Positions 26,577 to 33,696 of a DNA stretch of 64,000 bases are shown here, one piece after another. The DNA comes from Bradyrhizobium acaciae (GTDB taxonomy: Bacteria > Pseudomonadota > Alphaproteobacteria > Rhizobiales > Xanthobacteraceae), in contig NZ_JACMYK010000020.1 in NCBI RefSeq assembly GCF_020889785.1, positions 1-64,000 of the forward strand, written 5' to 3'. Position 1 is the first letter of the stretch; each line of letters begins with the position of its first letter. The position numbers and the translations under genes were made by a program. The notes below the pieces were generated by a model. The model had not been told where the DNA came from, made no database searches, and worked only from the letters and a program-made list of their open reading frames with translations.

Positions 26577-26612
26577 CGTAGGGCGGGTTAGGCTTCGCTA
26601 ACCCGCCCTACG
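26577..26612. terminator. 15-bp perfect hairpin after the hydroxylase operon
   Basis: CGTAGGGCGGGTTAG (26577-26591) pairs perfectly with CTAACCCGCCCTACG (26598-26612) around the loop GCTTCG, four bases after the large-subunit stop. The sequence is also a REP-like type that recurs in shortened form at 31341-31369. It probably ends the operon or protects its mRNA. Confidence 0.7.
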
Positions 26613-26701
26613 ATTCCAGTCCGAACGACGGTCATTGACGTTTCCGGCCCTGCCCCGGCAAGATCGATCGGATGCATCAGGCTCACCGTGAACGGATGAG
26701 A

Positions 26702-27634
26702 ATGACCAACCCCGACGAGCTGTCCGCCTACATGATCTTCAGCCGGAGCGATTGGGCGGCGCTGCGCGCCAGCACGTCGCTGACGCTGTCGGACGCCGAT
26801 CTCGCGGTGCTTCGCGGTCTGAACGGGCCGATCACATCAGCCGAAGTCAGCGACGTCTACCTGCCGCTGACGCGCTTGTTGAACCTGCATTTCTCGGCGG
26901 CGCGCAATCTGATGCAGGTCAAGGGGGAGTTTCTCGGCCGGCCGGCGCGCCGCTCGCCCTACATCATCGCGTTGGCGGGCAGCGTCGGCGTCGGCAAGAG
27001 CACCTTTGCTCGCGTGCTCTGTGCGCTTTTGGCCGGCTGGGCCGATCACCCGCGGGTCGAGCTGGTGACGACCGACGGCTTCCTGCATTCGAACGTCGTC
27101 CTCGAAGAGCGCGGCCTGATGCGGCGCAAGGGCTTTCCCGAGAGCTACGATCTGCCGCGGATGCTGCGGTTTCTGGCGGCGGCAAAGGCGGGTGAACGCG
27201 AGCTCGAGCTGCCCGTCTACTCGCACCTGATCGGCGACATCGTGCCCTCGGAACGTCAGATCATTCAGCGGCCGGATATCCTGGTGTTCGAAGGCCTCAA
27301 TGTGCTGCTGGCACGCGGCACGGCGCCGGTGGTGGTCTCGGACTTCTTCGACTTCTCGATATATCTCGATGCCGATGAGGCCGACATCCAGTCCTGGTAT
27401 GTCGAGCGCTTCCTCAGGCTACAGCCGACCGCGTTCCGGAACCCCGCTTCATACTTCCACCATTACAGGGACCTGCCGCCGAGCGACGCGCGCGAGGTCG
27501 CGGAACGGCTGTGGCGCGAGCATCACCGCGCCAATCTCAGGGAGAACATCCTGCCGACGCGGACGCGGGCCGATGTCGTGCTGCGCAAGCGCGCCGACCA
27601 TTCGATCGGCGAGGTCTGGTTGCGGGAGACCTAG
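26702..27634 (+). CDS. coaA: Pantothenate kinase, type I
   Basis: CoaA phosphorylates pantothenate, the first and usually feedback-controlled step of coenzyme A synthesis, in the cytoplasm. The product is about 310 aa, the normal type I length. The P-loop is GSVGVGKST (residues 93-101), followed by VELVTTDGFLHSN, RKGFPESYD, PVYSHLIGDIVP and DILVFEGLNVL, all conserved CoaA blocks. I chose the ATG at 26702; ATGs at 26672 and 26696 are alternatives. In many rhizobia coaA follows hisF/hisE, but here it stands alone between the hydroxylase operon and a hydrolase. Confidence 0.95.
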   Translation: MTNPDELSAYMIFSRSDWAALRASTSLTLSDADLAVLRGLNGPITSAEVSDVYLPLTRLLNLHFSAARNLMQVKGEFLGRPARRSPYIIALAGSVGVGKSTFARVLCALLAGWADHPRVELVTTDGFLHSNVVLEERGLMRRKGFPESYDLPRMLRFLAAAKAGERELELPVYSHLIGDIVPSERQIIQRPDILVFEGLNVLLARGTAPVVVSDFFDFSIYLDADEADIQSWYVERFLRLQPTAFRNPASYFHHYRDLPPSDAREVAERLWREHHRANLRENILPTRTRADVVLRKRADHSIGEVWLRET

Positions 27635-27808
27635 CTGCGCAGCAGCGGACGCTCACGCTGACCCGCTGGATGTCTTGGTCGGTTTCGGCTCCCCAACTTC
27701 GCGCCAGGGTAATTGCACGCGTGCATGGCGTGCCTCCGCGCGCGGAATAGGAACGCCAACTCGCAATAATCGTTTCGCAACGACCGTCACCAATGTGGTT
27801 CAATCACC

Positions 27809-28789
27809 ATGGCGATCAACCGAAGATTACTGGCTGCTGTCATCGCTATAGCGACGCTCGCGGCTTCCGTGCATGCCCAAGCGTCGGAGCAGGCTCCTTC
27901 CGGGCCGCCCGCCGGCCTTCCGACGGACTTCGACACCCAGTTCACCCATCGCTACGCAGAGGCCAACGGAGTTCGGCTGCATTACGTCGTTGGAGGTCCC
28001 GTGGATGGGCCGGTGATTGTACTGCTGCACGGTTGGCCGCAGACGTGGTACACGTGGCGCAACGTCATGCCGAAGCTCGCGTCCGCGGGATACCGTGTCG
28101 TGGCTGTCGACTATCGCGGCGCCGGTCAGTCCGAAAAAACCGCCTCCGGCTACGACAAGGCCGCCATGGCGGCCGACATCCGTGCGCTCGTTCAGTCGCT
28201 TGGTGTATCCAACGTCAATCTGGTCGGTCGCGACATCGGCGTCATGATTGCCTACGCCTATGCGGCGCAGTGGCCGGATGGGGTAAAAACACTCACCATG
28301 CTCGACGTGCCGATCCCGGCGACACCTGCATGGAACGAGGCCAAGCACAAGCCCGATCCGGACATCTGGCATTTCGGCTTCTTCCAACGGCCCGACGTCC
28401 CGGAACTGCTGATAGCCGGGCACGAGTTCGCTTTCATCCGCGATTTCATTCACGTCCGCGAATATCGCCCGATCCTCGACGACGACATTCGCGTTTACGC
28501 CGACGCCTATGCGGCAGCCGGCGGCCTGCGCGCCGGCTTCGAGCTGTATCGCGCATTCCCGCAAGACGAGCAGCGGTTCGCGGAGTTCGAGAAGACCAAG
28601 CTGCCGATGCCGGTGCTGGCATTGGCAGGCGACAAGAGCAACGGCACGGTCGAGCTGACGATGGCGCAGCGTCTCGCAAGCGATGTCTCAGGCGGCACCG
28701 CGCCGGAGACCGGGCATTGGCTGCCGGACGAAAATCCAGTCTTCCTGTCCGCGCAGCTCGTCAGTTTCCTGCGCGCGCACGATCGATGA
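27809..28789 (+). CDS. Exported alpha/beta hydrolase, epoxide hydrolase-like
   Basis: The product is 326 aa with a signal peptide (residues 1-26, MAINRRLLAAVIAIATLAASVHAQA). The oxyanion motif is HGWPQTWYTWR (74-84). The nucleophile position is aspartate (Asp142 in LVGRDIG), as in epoxide hydrolases and haloacetate dehalogenases, with His303 in ETGHWLPDE as base. A cap domain lies between. Periplasmic location with an Asp nucleophile fits detoxification of epoxides or halogenated acids, but the substrate is unknown. The ATG at 27809 has no strong Shine-Dalgarno. Confidence 0.85.
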   Translation: MAINRRLLAAVIAIATLAASVHAQASEQAPSGPPAGLPTDFDTQFTHRYAEANGVRLHYVVGGPVDGPVIVLLHGWPQTWYTWRNVMPKLASAGYRVVAVDYRGAGQSEKTASGYDKAAMAADIRALVQSLGVSNVNLVGRDIGVMIAYAYAAQWPDGVKTLTMLDVPIPATPAWNEAKHKPDPDIWHFGFFQRPDVPELLIAGHEFAFIRDFIHVREYRPILDDDIRVYADAYAAAGGLRAGFELYRAFPQDEQRFAEFEKTKLPMPVLALAGDKSNGTVELTMAQRLASDVSGGTAPETGHWLPDENPVFLSAQLVSFLRAHDR

Positions 28790-28901
28790 GGTTCGGCGGC
28801 AGGGCAGGCCGGTTAGCCGAAGGCGCAATCCGCTATCTTCCGCGGATCAAGCAGCAGCCGCGGCGGGTTAGCTTCCCTTGACCGCCTCACGTTTTCCGCC
28901 G

Positions 28902-29846
28902 TTACCGTAGCTCTTTCCCCAGCTGCGCAAACACCGTCTCGCAGGTCATCAGGTCGAGATGCCCGCCGCCGGCATTTTTGAAGAAGGTGATGTCGCTATC
29001 CGACAGCCGGCCGGCGACCTTGCCGCTCGCGAGATCGTAGTGGTCGCCGAGCACGTCGCTCTCGCGGATCGCGCCGCTGGCGATCGGCGCCAGGATGTCG
29101 CCGACGCCGTCGAAGGCGGATTCGCGGCGGTCGACGAAGATGCGCGAACGCCGCGCCGCCTCGTCGTCGGACTCGCGGGTGTCGGGGGTGAACCCGCCGA
29201 CCAGGTCGAGATGGGTGCCGGGCCGCAAATTGGCGCCCTTGACCAGCGGCTCGCGCGAGCGGGTGCAGGTGGTGATGATGTCGGCCTCGGCTGTCGCGGC
29301 GTCGAGATCGGTGACGGCCTCAGTGGCGATGCCGTCGCTTTCCAAGAGCGTGGCGAGCTCCTGCGCGCGCTCGACCGTCCGGTTCCAGACCCGCACCCGC
29401 TTCAGCGATGGCCGTACCGTGCGGTGGCCGCGCACCAGCCAGCGTGCCATCTCGCCGGCGCCGACCACCAGCAGCGTCTCGGCATCCGGCCGTGCCAGGT
29501 ATTTTGCGCCGAGCGCGGAGTCCGCGGCGGTCTTCCAATGGGTGATCTCGGCGGCGTCCATCACCGCCAGCGGCCGCCCGTCATTGCCGTCGAACAGCAC
29601 GCAGACCGCCTGCACCGCCGGCAGCTTGCCGTCCGTAAGGTTGCCCGGAAAGCTCGTGTACAGCTTGGTCATCATGAAGCGGCCGGCATCGACCGCGCTG
29701 CGCGTCACGAGTTGCTGGCCCCTGTCGTCGCCGAGATAGCCGTCGCGCACGGCGATCTTGGGCCGCCGGTGCGCGGTCTCGATCGCCTCGATCAGGATCG
29801 GAAAGGTCAGGACGCGGTTGACCTCGTTGTCGTCGACAAAATGCAC
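28902..29846 (-). CDS. Ornithine cyclodeaminase / mu-crystallin family protein
   Basis: The product is 314 aa. It starts with MHFVDDNEVNRVLTFPILIEAIE and has the NAD-binding motif LLVVGAGEMARWLVRGH (about residues 125-141). Lys61 in MMTKLYTSFPGN and TAADSALGAKYLA match substrate-site blocks of the family. Members include ornithine cyclodeaminase, ketimine reductases and alanine dehydrogenases, and the sequence alone does not choose among them. The start is GTG at 29846 with GGGAGAG seven bases upstream. No partner gene is adjacent. Confidence 0.85.
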   Translation of the reverse strand: MHFVDDNEVNRVLTFPILIEAIETAHRRPKIAVRDGYLGDDRGQQLVTRSAVDAGRFMMTKLYTSFPGNLTDGKLPAVQAVCVLFDGNDGRPLAVMDAAEITHWKTAADSALGAKYLARPDAETLLVVGAGEMARWLVRGHRTVRPSLKRVRVWNRTVERAQELATLLESDGIATEAVTDLDAATAEADIITTCTRSREPLVKGANLRPGTHLDLVGGFTPDTRESDDEAARRSRIFVDRRESAFDGVGDILAPIASGAIRESDVLGDHYDLASGKVAGRLSDSDITFFKNAGGGHLDLMTCETVFAQLGKELR

Positions 29847-29992
29847 GTGGTTCTCTCCCAGGGCACGCGCGGCGCGCCAAAAAGCCGGTCCGGACTGGAT
29901 AGCGCGTGGGGAGGGCTAGTCAACCGGACATGCGCCGCTGCGCTGCACTTGCTATCCTGCCCGCCTGATTCTCTCGCAGGTCTTCGCAAGCC

Positions 29993-30733
29993 GTGGTCGC
30001 ATTCGTCGTCGCCCTCCTGATCTTCATGCTATTGAGCGGCGCCGCGCTGGCGACCATGGCGATCCATGTCCGGTTCGCCGACCATCAGCGCAGCGACGAG
30101 ACCAATACCTCGGTACGCCTGGTCGCGACGCTGTTCTTCACCATGCCGTCGCTGCTGCTCGGCCTGATGATGAACAACTCGGCCAACACCTATGTGGCGG
30201 TCGACCGCAATTTGCATGTCTTCGCCACCGACCTCATCCTGCTCGATCGCAGCCTGCGGCCGCTCGGTCCCAGCGCCGACGAGCCGCGCAGGCGGCTGCT
30301 CGCCTATGTCGAGCAGGTGCTGAAGGATGTTCCGATCTCACGGGCGAACGAGGTGTCCGAACATCTGCTCGACGAGGTCGGCACCAGCCTCCGCGAGCTG
30401 CGGTTCGACGACGAGCAGAAGGTCGCGCTGTGGAACGACGCAAGGTCGGTCTATCGCCAGGCGGTGCAGCAGCGCTGGACCTTCGTCGAGCAGTACGACG
30501 GTTCGTTCCCGTCACCGCTGATCTGCATCCTGGTCGGGTGGCTGACGCTGATGTTCGCGACCCTGGGCTTTCGCGCGCCGCGCAACGCAGTCGTGATCTC
30601 GACCTATGTCGCCGCGGCGGCGCTGGTCTCCGCCGCGATCTATCTGATCCTCGAAATGAGCACGCCGTTCTCCGGCCCGATCCAGATCTCCGACCGCCCG
30701 CTGGTGCGGGTGGTCGAGGAGATCAGGCGGTAG
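29993..30733 (+). CDS. DUF4239 membrane protein (bestrophin-like)
   Basis: The product is 246 aa. It has four predicted membrane segments in pairs, about residues 3-24, 43-62, 178-197 and 203-223. A cytoplasmic or periplasmic helical region rich in Arg and Glu lies between the pairs. The end EMSTPFSGPIQISDRPL matches the conserved DUF4239 signature (D/E-x-x-x-PFxGxI). The family is described as bestrophin-like and function is unproven. The start is a GTG at 29993 with CGCAGG about 14 bases upstream. Confidence 0.8.
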   Translation: MVAFVVALLIFMLLSGAALATMAIHVRFADHQRSDETNTSVRLVATLFFTMPSLLLGLMMNNSANTYVAVDRNLHVFATDLILLDRSLRPLGPSADEPRRRLLAYVEQVLKDVPISRANEVSEHLLDEVGTSLRELRFDDEQKVALWNDARSVYRQAVQQRWTFVEQYDGSFPSPLICILVGWLTLMFATLGFRAPRNAVVISTYVAAAALVSAAIYLILEMSTPFSGPIQISDRPLVRVVEEIRR

Positions 30734-30734
30734 A

Positions 30735-30776
30735 GCGTTTTCGAGCGAAGTGGACGCCGGTTCGCGGGGAGGAAGA
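30735..30776. repeat. Fragment of a dispersed intergenic element
   Basis: The sequence beginning AGAGCGTTTTCGAGCGAAGTGG, just after the DUF4239 stop, resembles a short element I recall as common in Bradyrhizobium intergenic DNA. Its usual complementary right half is weak here. The identification is from memory only. Confidence 0.3.
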
Positions 30777-30926
30777 AGCCTTGGTTGCGGTATCGGCACG
30801 CGCCTCCGGCTTTATTCCCCTCGCATTAATCGATGTTCCGGAAATTCTTTCCGCTTCTCCACGGGAATAGCGGGCGGCTTCGCGCGTCCTACGCATGCAA
30901 GCCGTTTGCATTCGAAAGGAGACGTC

Positions 30927-31313
30927 ATGAAGACATCGATCTCGTTCGCGCTCGCCACCGCCGTATCGTTTGCGTTCGCATCAACAGCATTTGCGGCGCC
31001 GCCGACCAAGACCGGCACGACGGCGAAGGGCTCCGTCCTCACCGACACCAAGGGGATGACGCTCTACACCTTTGACAAGGACGTCGACGGCAAGTCGGCC
31101 TGCAACGGCCCGTGTGCGACGAACTGGCCGGTGCTGAAGGCGGAGGCCAGCGACAAGGCCGAAGGCGGCTACACCATCATCTCCCGTGACGACGGCTCGA
31201 AGCAGTGGGCCTACAAGGGCAAGCCGCTCTATACTTTCGCCAAGGACCAGAAGGCCGGCGACATCACCGGGGACGGCTTCCTTAACGGCGCCTGGCACCT
31301 CGCGCAGCCCTGA
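30927..31313 (+). CDS. Exported COG4315-type repeat protein
   Basis: The product is 128 aa with a signal peptide (MKTSISFALATAVSFAFASTAFA, residues 1-23). The mature part has two copies of the short COG4315 repeat: SVLTDTKGMTLYTFDKD and WAYKGKPLYTFAKD, with CNGPCATNWPVL between. It is a secreted small beta-rich protein of unknown function, often annotated as a putative lipoprotein, but no lipobox Cys follows this signal. AAAGGAGA precedes the ATG at 30927. A GC-rich hairpin lies 27 bases after the stop. Confidence 0.85.
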   Translation: MKTSISFALATAVSFAFASTAFAAPPTKTGTTAKGSVLTDTKGMTLYTFDKDVDGKSACNGPCATNWPVLKAEASDKAEGGYTIISRDDGSKQWAYKGKPLYTFAKDQKAGDITGDGFLNGAWHLAQP

Positions 31314-31340
31314 GGCGACGTCAAAAGGGTTCGCTCTGTC

Positions 31341-31369
31341 GGGCGGGTCAGCACTGACGCAACCCGCCC
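31341..31369. terminator. Hairpin between convergent genes, related to 26577-26612
   Basis: GGGCGGGT (31341-31348) pairs with ACCCGCCC (31362-31369). The arms are the same GGGCGGGT/ACCCGCCC core as the repeat after the hydroxylase operon. It lies between the COG4315 gene (+) and the Gly-tail gene (-). Confidence 0.5.
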
Positions 31370-31379
31370 TGAGGCCGCG

Positions 31380-31715
31380 CTAGCGACCGCCGCCGCCCCC
31401 TCCGCCACCACCACCACCTCCGCCTGCGTTCAACAGGCCTTGATTGTAGCGCGGATCGGACTGTTTCATGTAGGCCGGTGAGATGTCGCGGTTGCGCGCA
31501 CGGCCCGGATCGGCCTGCGGGACGGGCTGCCCGCACCCTTCCGTGAACAGGAACAAGCTGCAGGGCGGAACGATACGCGGCTGAAATGCATGGGCCGCGG
31601 TGGTCGTCAGCGCCGTCGTGGCGACAGTCGTGGCCAGCACCGCGGTTGCCGCGAACGTGGTGGTGCTCGCGACGGTGAACAATGTTGCTGACGAAAATCT
31701 CGATCGCATCGACAT
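31380..31715 (-). CDS. Small exported protein with a 13-glycine C-terminal run
   Basis: The product is about 111 aa. The ATG at 31715 opens an N-terminal export signal (MSMRSRFSSATLFTVASTTTFAATAVLATTVATTALTTTAAHA, cleavage near AHA). The mature part is short, with two Cys (PPCSLFLFTEGCGQPV), and ends in thirteen consecutive Gly and one Arg. The Gly codons vary (GGT, GGC, GGG, GGA), so the run is selected or old rather than a fresh slippage product. The function is unknown. It lies 197 bases after the HdeD gene on the same strand. Confidence 0.65.
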   Translation of the reverse strand: MSMRSRFSSATLFTVASTTTFAATAVLATTVATTALTTTAAHAFQPRIVPPCSLFLFTEGCGQPVPQADPGRARNRDISPAYMKQSDPRYNQGLLNAGGGGGGGGGGGGGR

Positions 31716-31912
31716 TGGAAATTCCATCCTTCGGTTCGGCGATACCGGAATGGCCCGCTCGCCGATTGGACGGGGCCGGATGGAAGTGGGTTCGACAGGG
31801 AAATCGCGATTTGGCGATGGGGACACGACAACGTGAAGGCGCGACGGCTCGCGCCCTTTTTTGCCGCGCCGGGCGTTGGGCCGCGCCGGCCGGTCCGACT
31901 GCGGCTTGCGAA

Positions 31913-32494
31913 CTACACCTTGCGTTTCAGCGCCATGCCCATGCTGATCCAGCTCACCCCGGCGCAGATCAGATCGACGCTGAGGAAGATGCCGAGCACG
32001 TAAAGGCTGGATACCGGCCAGTGCGCCAGGATCATGGCGCCCAGCACAAGCGTGATCAGGCCTGATATCGCGACCACTCCCCACGGCGCTTCCGAGGTCA
32101 TGCCGAAGGCGAGGAAAATGCGGACGATGCCGGAGACCACGAGGGCGATGCCGAGGAACAGCGTCAGCGTCGCCGCGGCGAGCAGGGGGTTCTCGAAGGT
32201 AATGAAGCCCGCGACGACATAGAGTGCGCCGAGCAGCAGCCAGAACAGGAACTTGCCCCACGATTTGAACTGGAAGGCGTTCACGATCTCGGCGGCGCCC
32301 GCGACGATCATCATGGCGCCGACGAACAGCACGCTGACGACGGTGGCGAACAGCACGCTGCCGAAGGCGAGCACGCCGGCGATCAGGTAGATCACGCCCA
32401 GGGCGACGATCCAGCCCCATTTGGAGCGAAGGCTGGTAAGCCCGGATCCGAGGCTGTGAGGCGGTGTGGCGGGTGAGCTGGACGTTGTTGACAT
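31913..32494 (-). CDS. HdeD-family membrane protein (DUF308)
   Basis: The product is about 193 aa. It has six hydrophobic segments in pairs, starting with WGWIVALGVIYLIAGVLAFGS, then VVSVLFVGAMMIVAGAAEIVNAF and LFWLLLGALYVVAGFITFENP. Three DUF308 repeats of this kind define the HdeD family, linked in E. coli to acid resistance at high cell density; the role here is inferred only from family. GGGAGCGATACG precedes the ATG at 32494. A longer frame to 32533 adds a non-homologous extension. Confidence 0.85.
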   Translation of the reverse strand: MSTTSSSPATPPHSLGSGLTSLRSKWGWIVALGVIYLIAGVLAFGSVLFATVVSVLFVGAMMIVAGAAEIVNAFQFKSWGKFLFWLLLGALYVVAGFITFENPLLAAATLTLFLGIALVVSGIVRIFLAFGMTSEAPWGVVAISGLITLVLGAMILAHWPVSSLYVLGIFLSVDLICAGVSWISMGMALKRKV

Positions 32495-32732
32495 CGTATC
32501 GCTCCCGAATACTGGACCAAACCATGCTACCATAGGTCAAGGCGCGGACAAGGCGGCTTCTTGGTTGGCATCAAATGCATGGTGGCACCCAAGCCGCCGC
32601 AACACGTTGATTCAAATCAATCGGTGTGTTGCCGCGCAGCATTCGTTCGACGACAGCCGGTTTGCATCAGACGAAGACTGCCCGGATTGACCCGCAAATT
32701 GTCCGGATCGCGCATCCACAGAGGAGGTCGAC

Positions 32733-32954
32733 ATGCCTGCCACCCACGACAAGGATCACGTCTACAAGATCCTCGAACTGGTCGGATCATCGGACAAGAG
32801 CATCGAGGCGGCGATCGAGAACGCGGTCAGCCGCGCGTCGAAGACGATCCGGGAAATGAAATGGTTCGAGGTGGTGCAGACCCGTGGCCATATCGACGGC
32901 GGCAAGGTCGCGCATTACCAGGTGACGCTGCGGGTCGGCTTCACGCTGGAGTAG
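32733..32954 (+). CDS. Dodecin, flavin-storage protein
   Basis: The product is 73 aa, typical of dodecins, which assemble as hollow dodecamers that bind riboflavin or FMN and limit light-driven damage. The family pattern is [61 protein letters not shown]. Trp44, the flavin-stacking residue, is present in MKWFEV. GAGGAGG precedes the ATG at 32733. The gene is monocistronic and is followed by a long inverted repeat. Confidence 0.93.
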   Translation: MPATHDKDHVYKILELVGSSDKSIEAAIENAVSRASKTIREMKWFEVVQTRGHIDGGKVAHYQVTLRVGFTLE

Positions 32955-32995
32955 GGCGCGCGACGCCGAGCCGAAGCCGGGTCGTCTCTCCCCCT

Positions 32996-33098
32996 CGTCA
33001 TTCCGGGGCGTGCGAAGCACGAGCCCGGAATCCATAGGGCCACACAAATCGTGGTGAAATGGATTCCGGGCTCGTGCTTCGTGAGCCCCGGAATGACG
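32996..33098. repeat. Long inverted repeat (REP-like), type B
   Basis: Forty-base arms (32996-33035 and 33059-33098), differing only at a few central bases, enclose a 23-base loop. Each arm carries CATTCCGGGG and a self-complementary CGAAGCACGAGCCCGGAAT-like core. It lies between the dodecin gene (+) and the GNAT gene (-) and could act as a bidirectional terminator. Confidence 0.8.
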
Positions 33099-33117
33099 GG
33101 GGCAGGGCCGCCCAGCC

Positions 33118-33678
33118 TCACCGCCGCGACAGCGGCGCGGGCGGGGGCGGGGTGGTGGCGCCGGCGGCGAGCGAGCGCTGCACCATCACGGTATCGGACC
33201 AGTGGCCGTAGCGGTAGGCGACACCCGGCAAATGGCCGACGCGGGTGAAGCCGAAGCGGTCGTGCAGCGCAAGCGATGCGGAATTATCGCTGTCGATGTA
33301 GCCGATCATCTGGCGGAAGCCGGTTGCCGCGCAAGTATGGACCAGCTCCTGCAGCAGCCGGCCGCCGACGCCCTTGCCGGTGAAGCGGTGGTGAACATAG
33401 ATCGAATGCTTCACCGTGTAGCGATAGGCCGGGCGCTTGCGGAACTGGACGACATAGGCGTAGCCGACCACCTCGCCGTCGCACACCGCGACCAGATGGG
33501 GCAGGCGGGTGCTGCGCAGGTTCTTGCGGCGGTCGCGCAGATCATCGGGCTCAGGCGTGCCGCTGTCGTCGACGCTCTCCTCGATGCCGTGGCGGATGTG
33601 GTGGCGGTAGATCGACAGCATCGCATCGACGTCGCTGTCGCGCGAAGGACGAACGGTGATCTTGTGATCATTCTCCAT
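33118..33678 (-). CDS. GNAT-family N-acetyltransferase
   Basis: The product is 186 aa. The acetyl-CoA site is visible as VHHRFTGKGVGGRLLQEL (motif A, Q/RxxGxG/A), with the preceding strand KHSIYVHH and the later IDSDNSASLALHDRFGFTRVG. The pattern, including YRYTVKHSIYVHHRFTGKGVG, resembles phosphinothricin/methionine-sulfoximine acetyltransferases. The actual substrate may be an amine or amino acid. It follows the decarboxylase gene with an 18-base gap on the same strand, so an operon is likely. Acetylation of a polyamine product is one possible link. The tail is Pro/Ala-rich. Confidence 0.85.
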   Translation of the reverse strand: MENDHKITVRPSRDSDVDAMLSIYRHHIRHGIEESVDDSGTPEPDDLRDRRKNLRSTRLPHLVAVCDGEVVGYAYVVQFRKRPAYRYTVKHSIYVHHRFTGKGVGGRLLQELVHTCAATGFRQMIGYIDSDNSASLALHDRFGFTRVGHLPGVAYRYGHWSDTVMVQRSLAAGATTPPPPAPLSRR

Positions 33679-33696
33679 TGTGTTGCGTCCGTTCGC

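Noticed and set aside
30750-30926. Upstream extension of the COG4315 protein frame.
   Set aside because: A strong ribosome-binding site and a signal peptide begin at 30927. The upstream part overlaps a dispersed repeat.
31716-32540. The frame of the Gly-tail protein is open upstream for another 275 codons.
   Set aside because: That part lies antisense-of-frame to the HdeD gene, is Arg/Pro-rich and has no family features. The signal peptide marks the true start near 31715.
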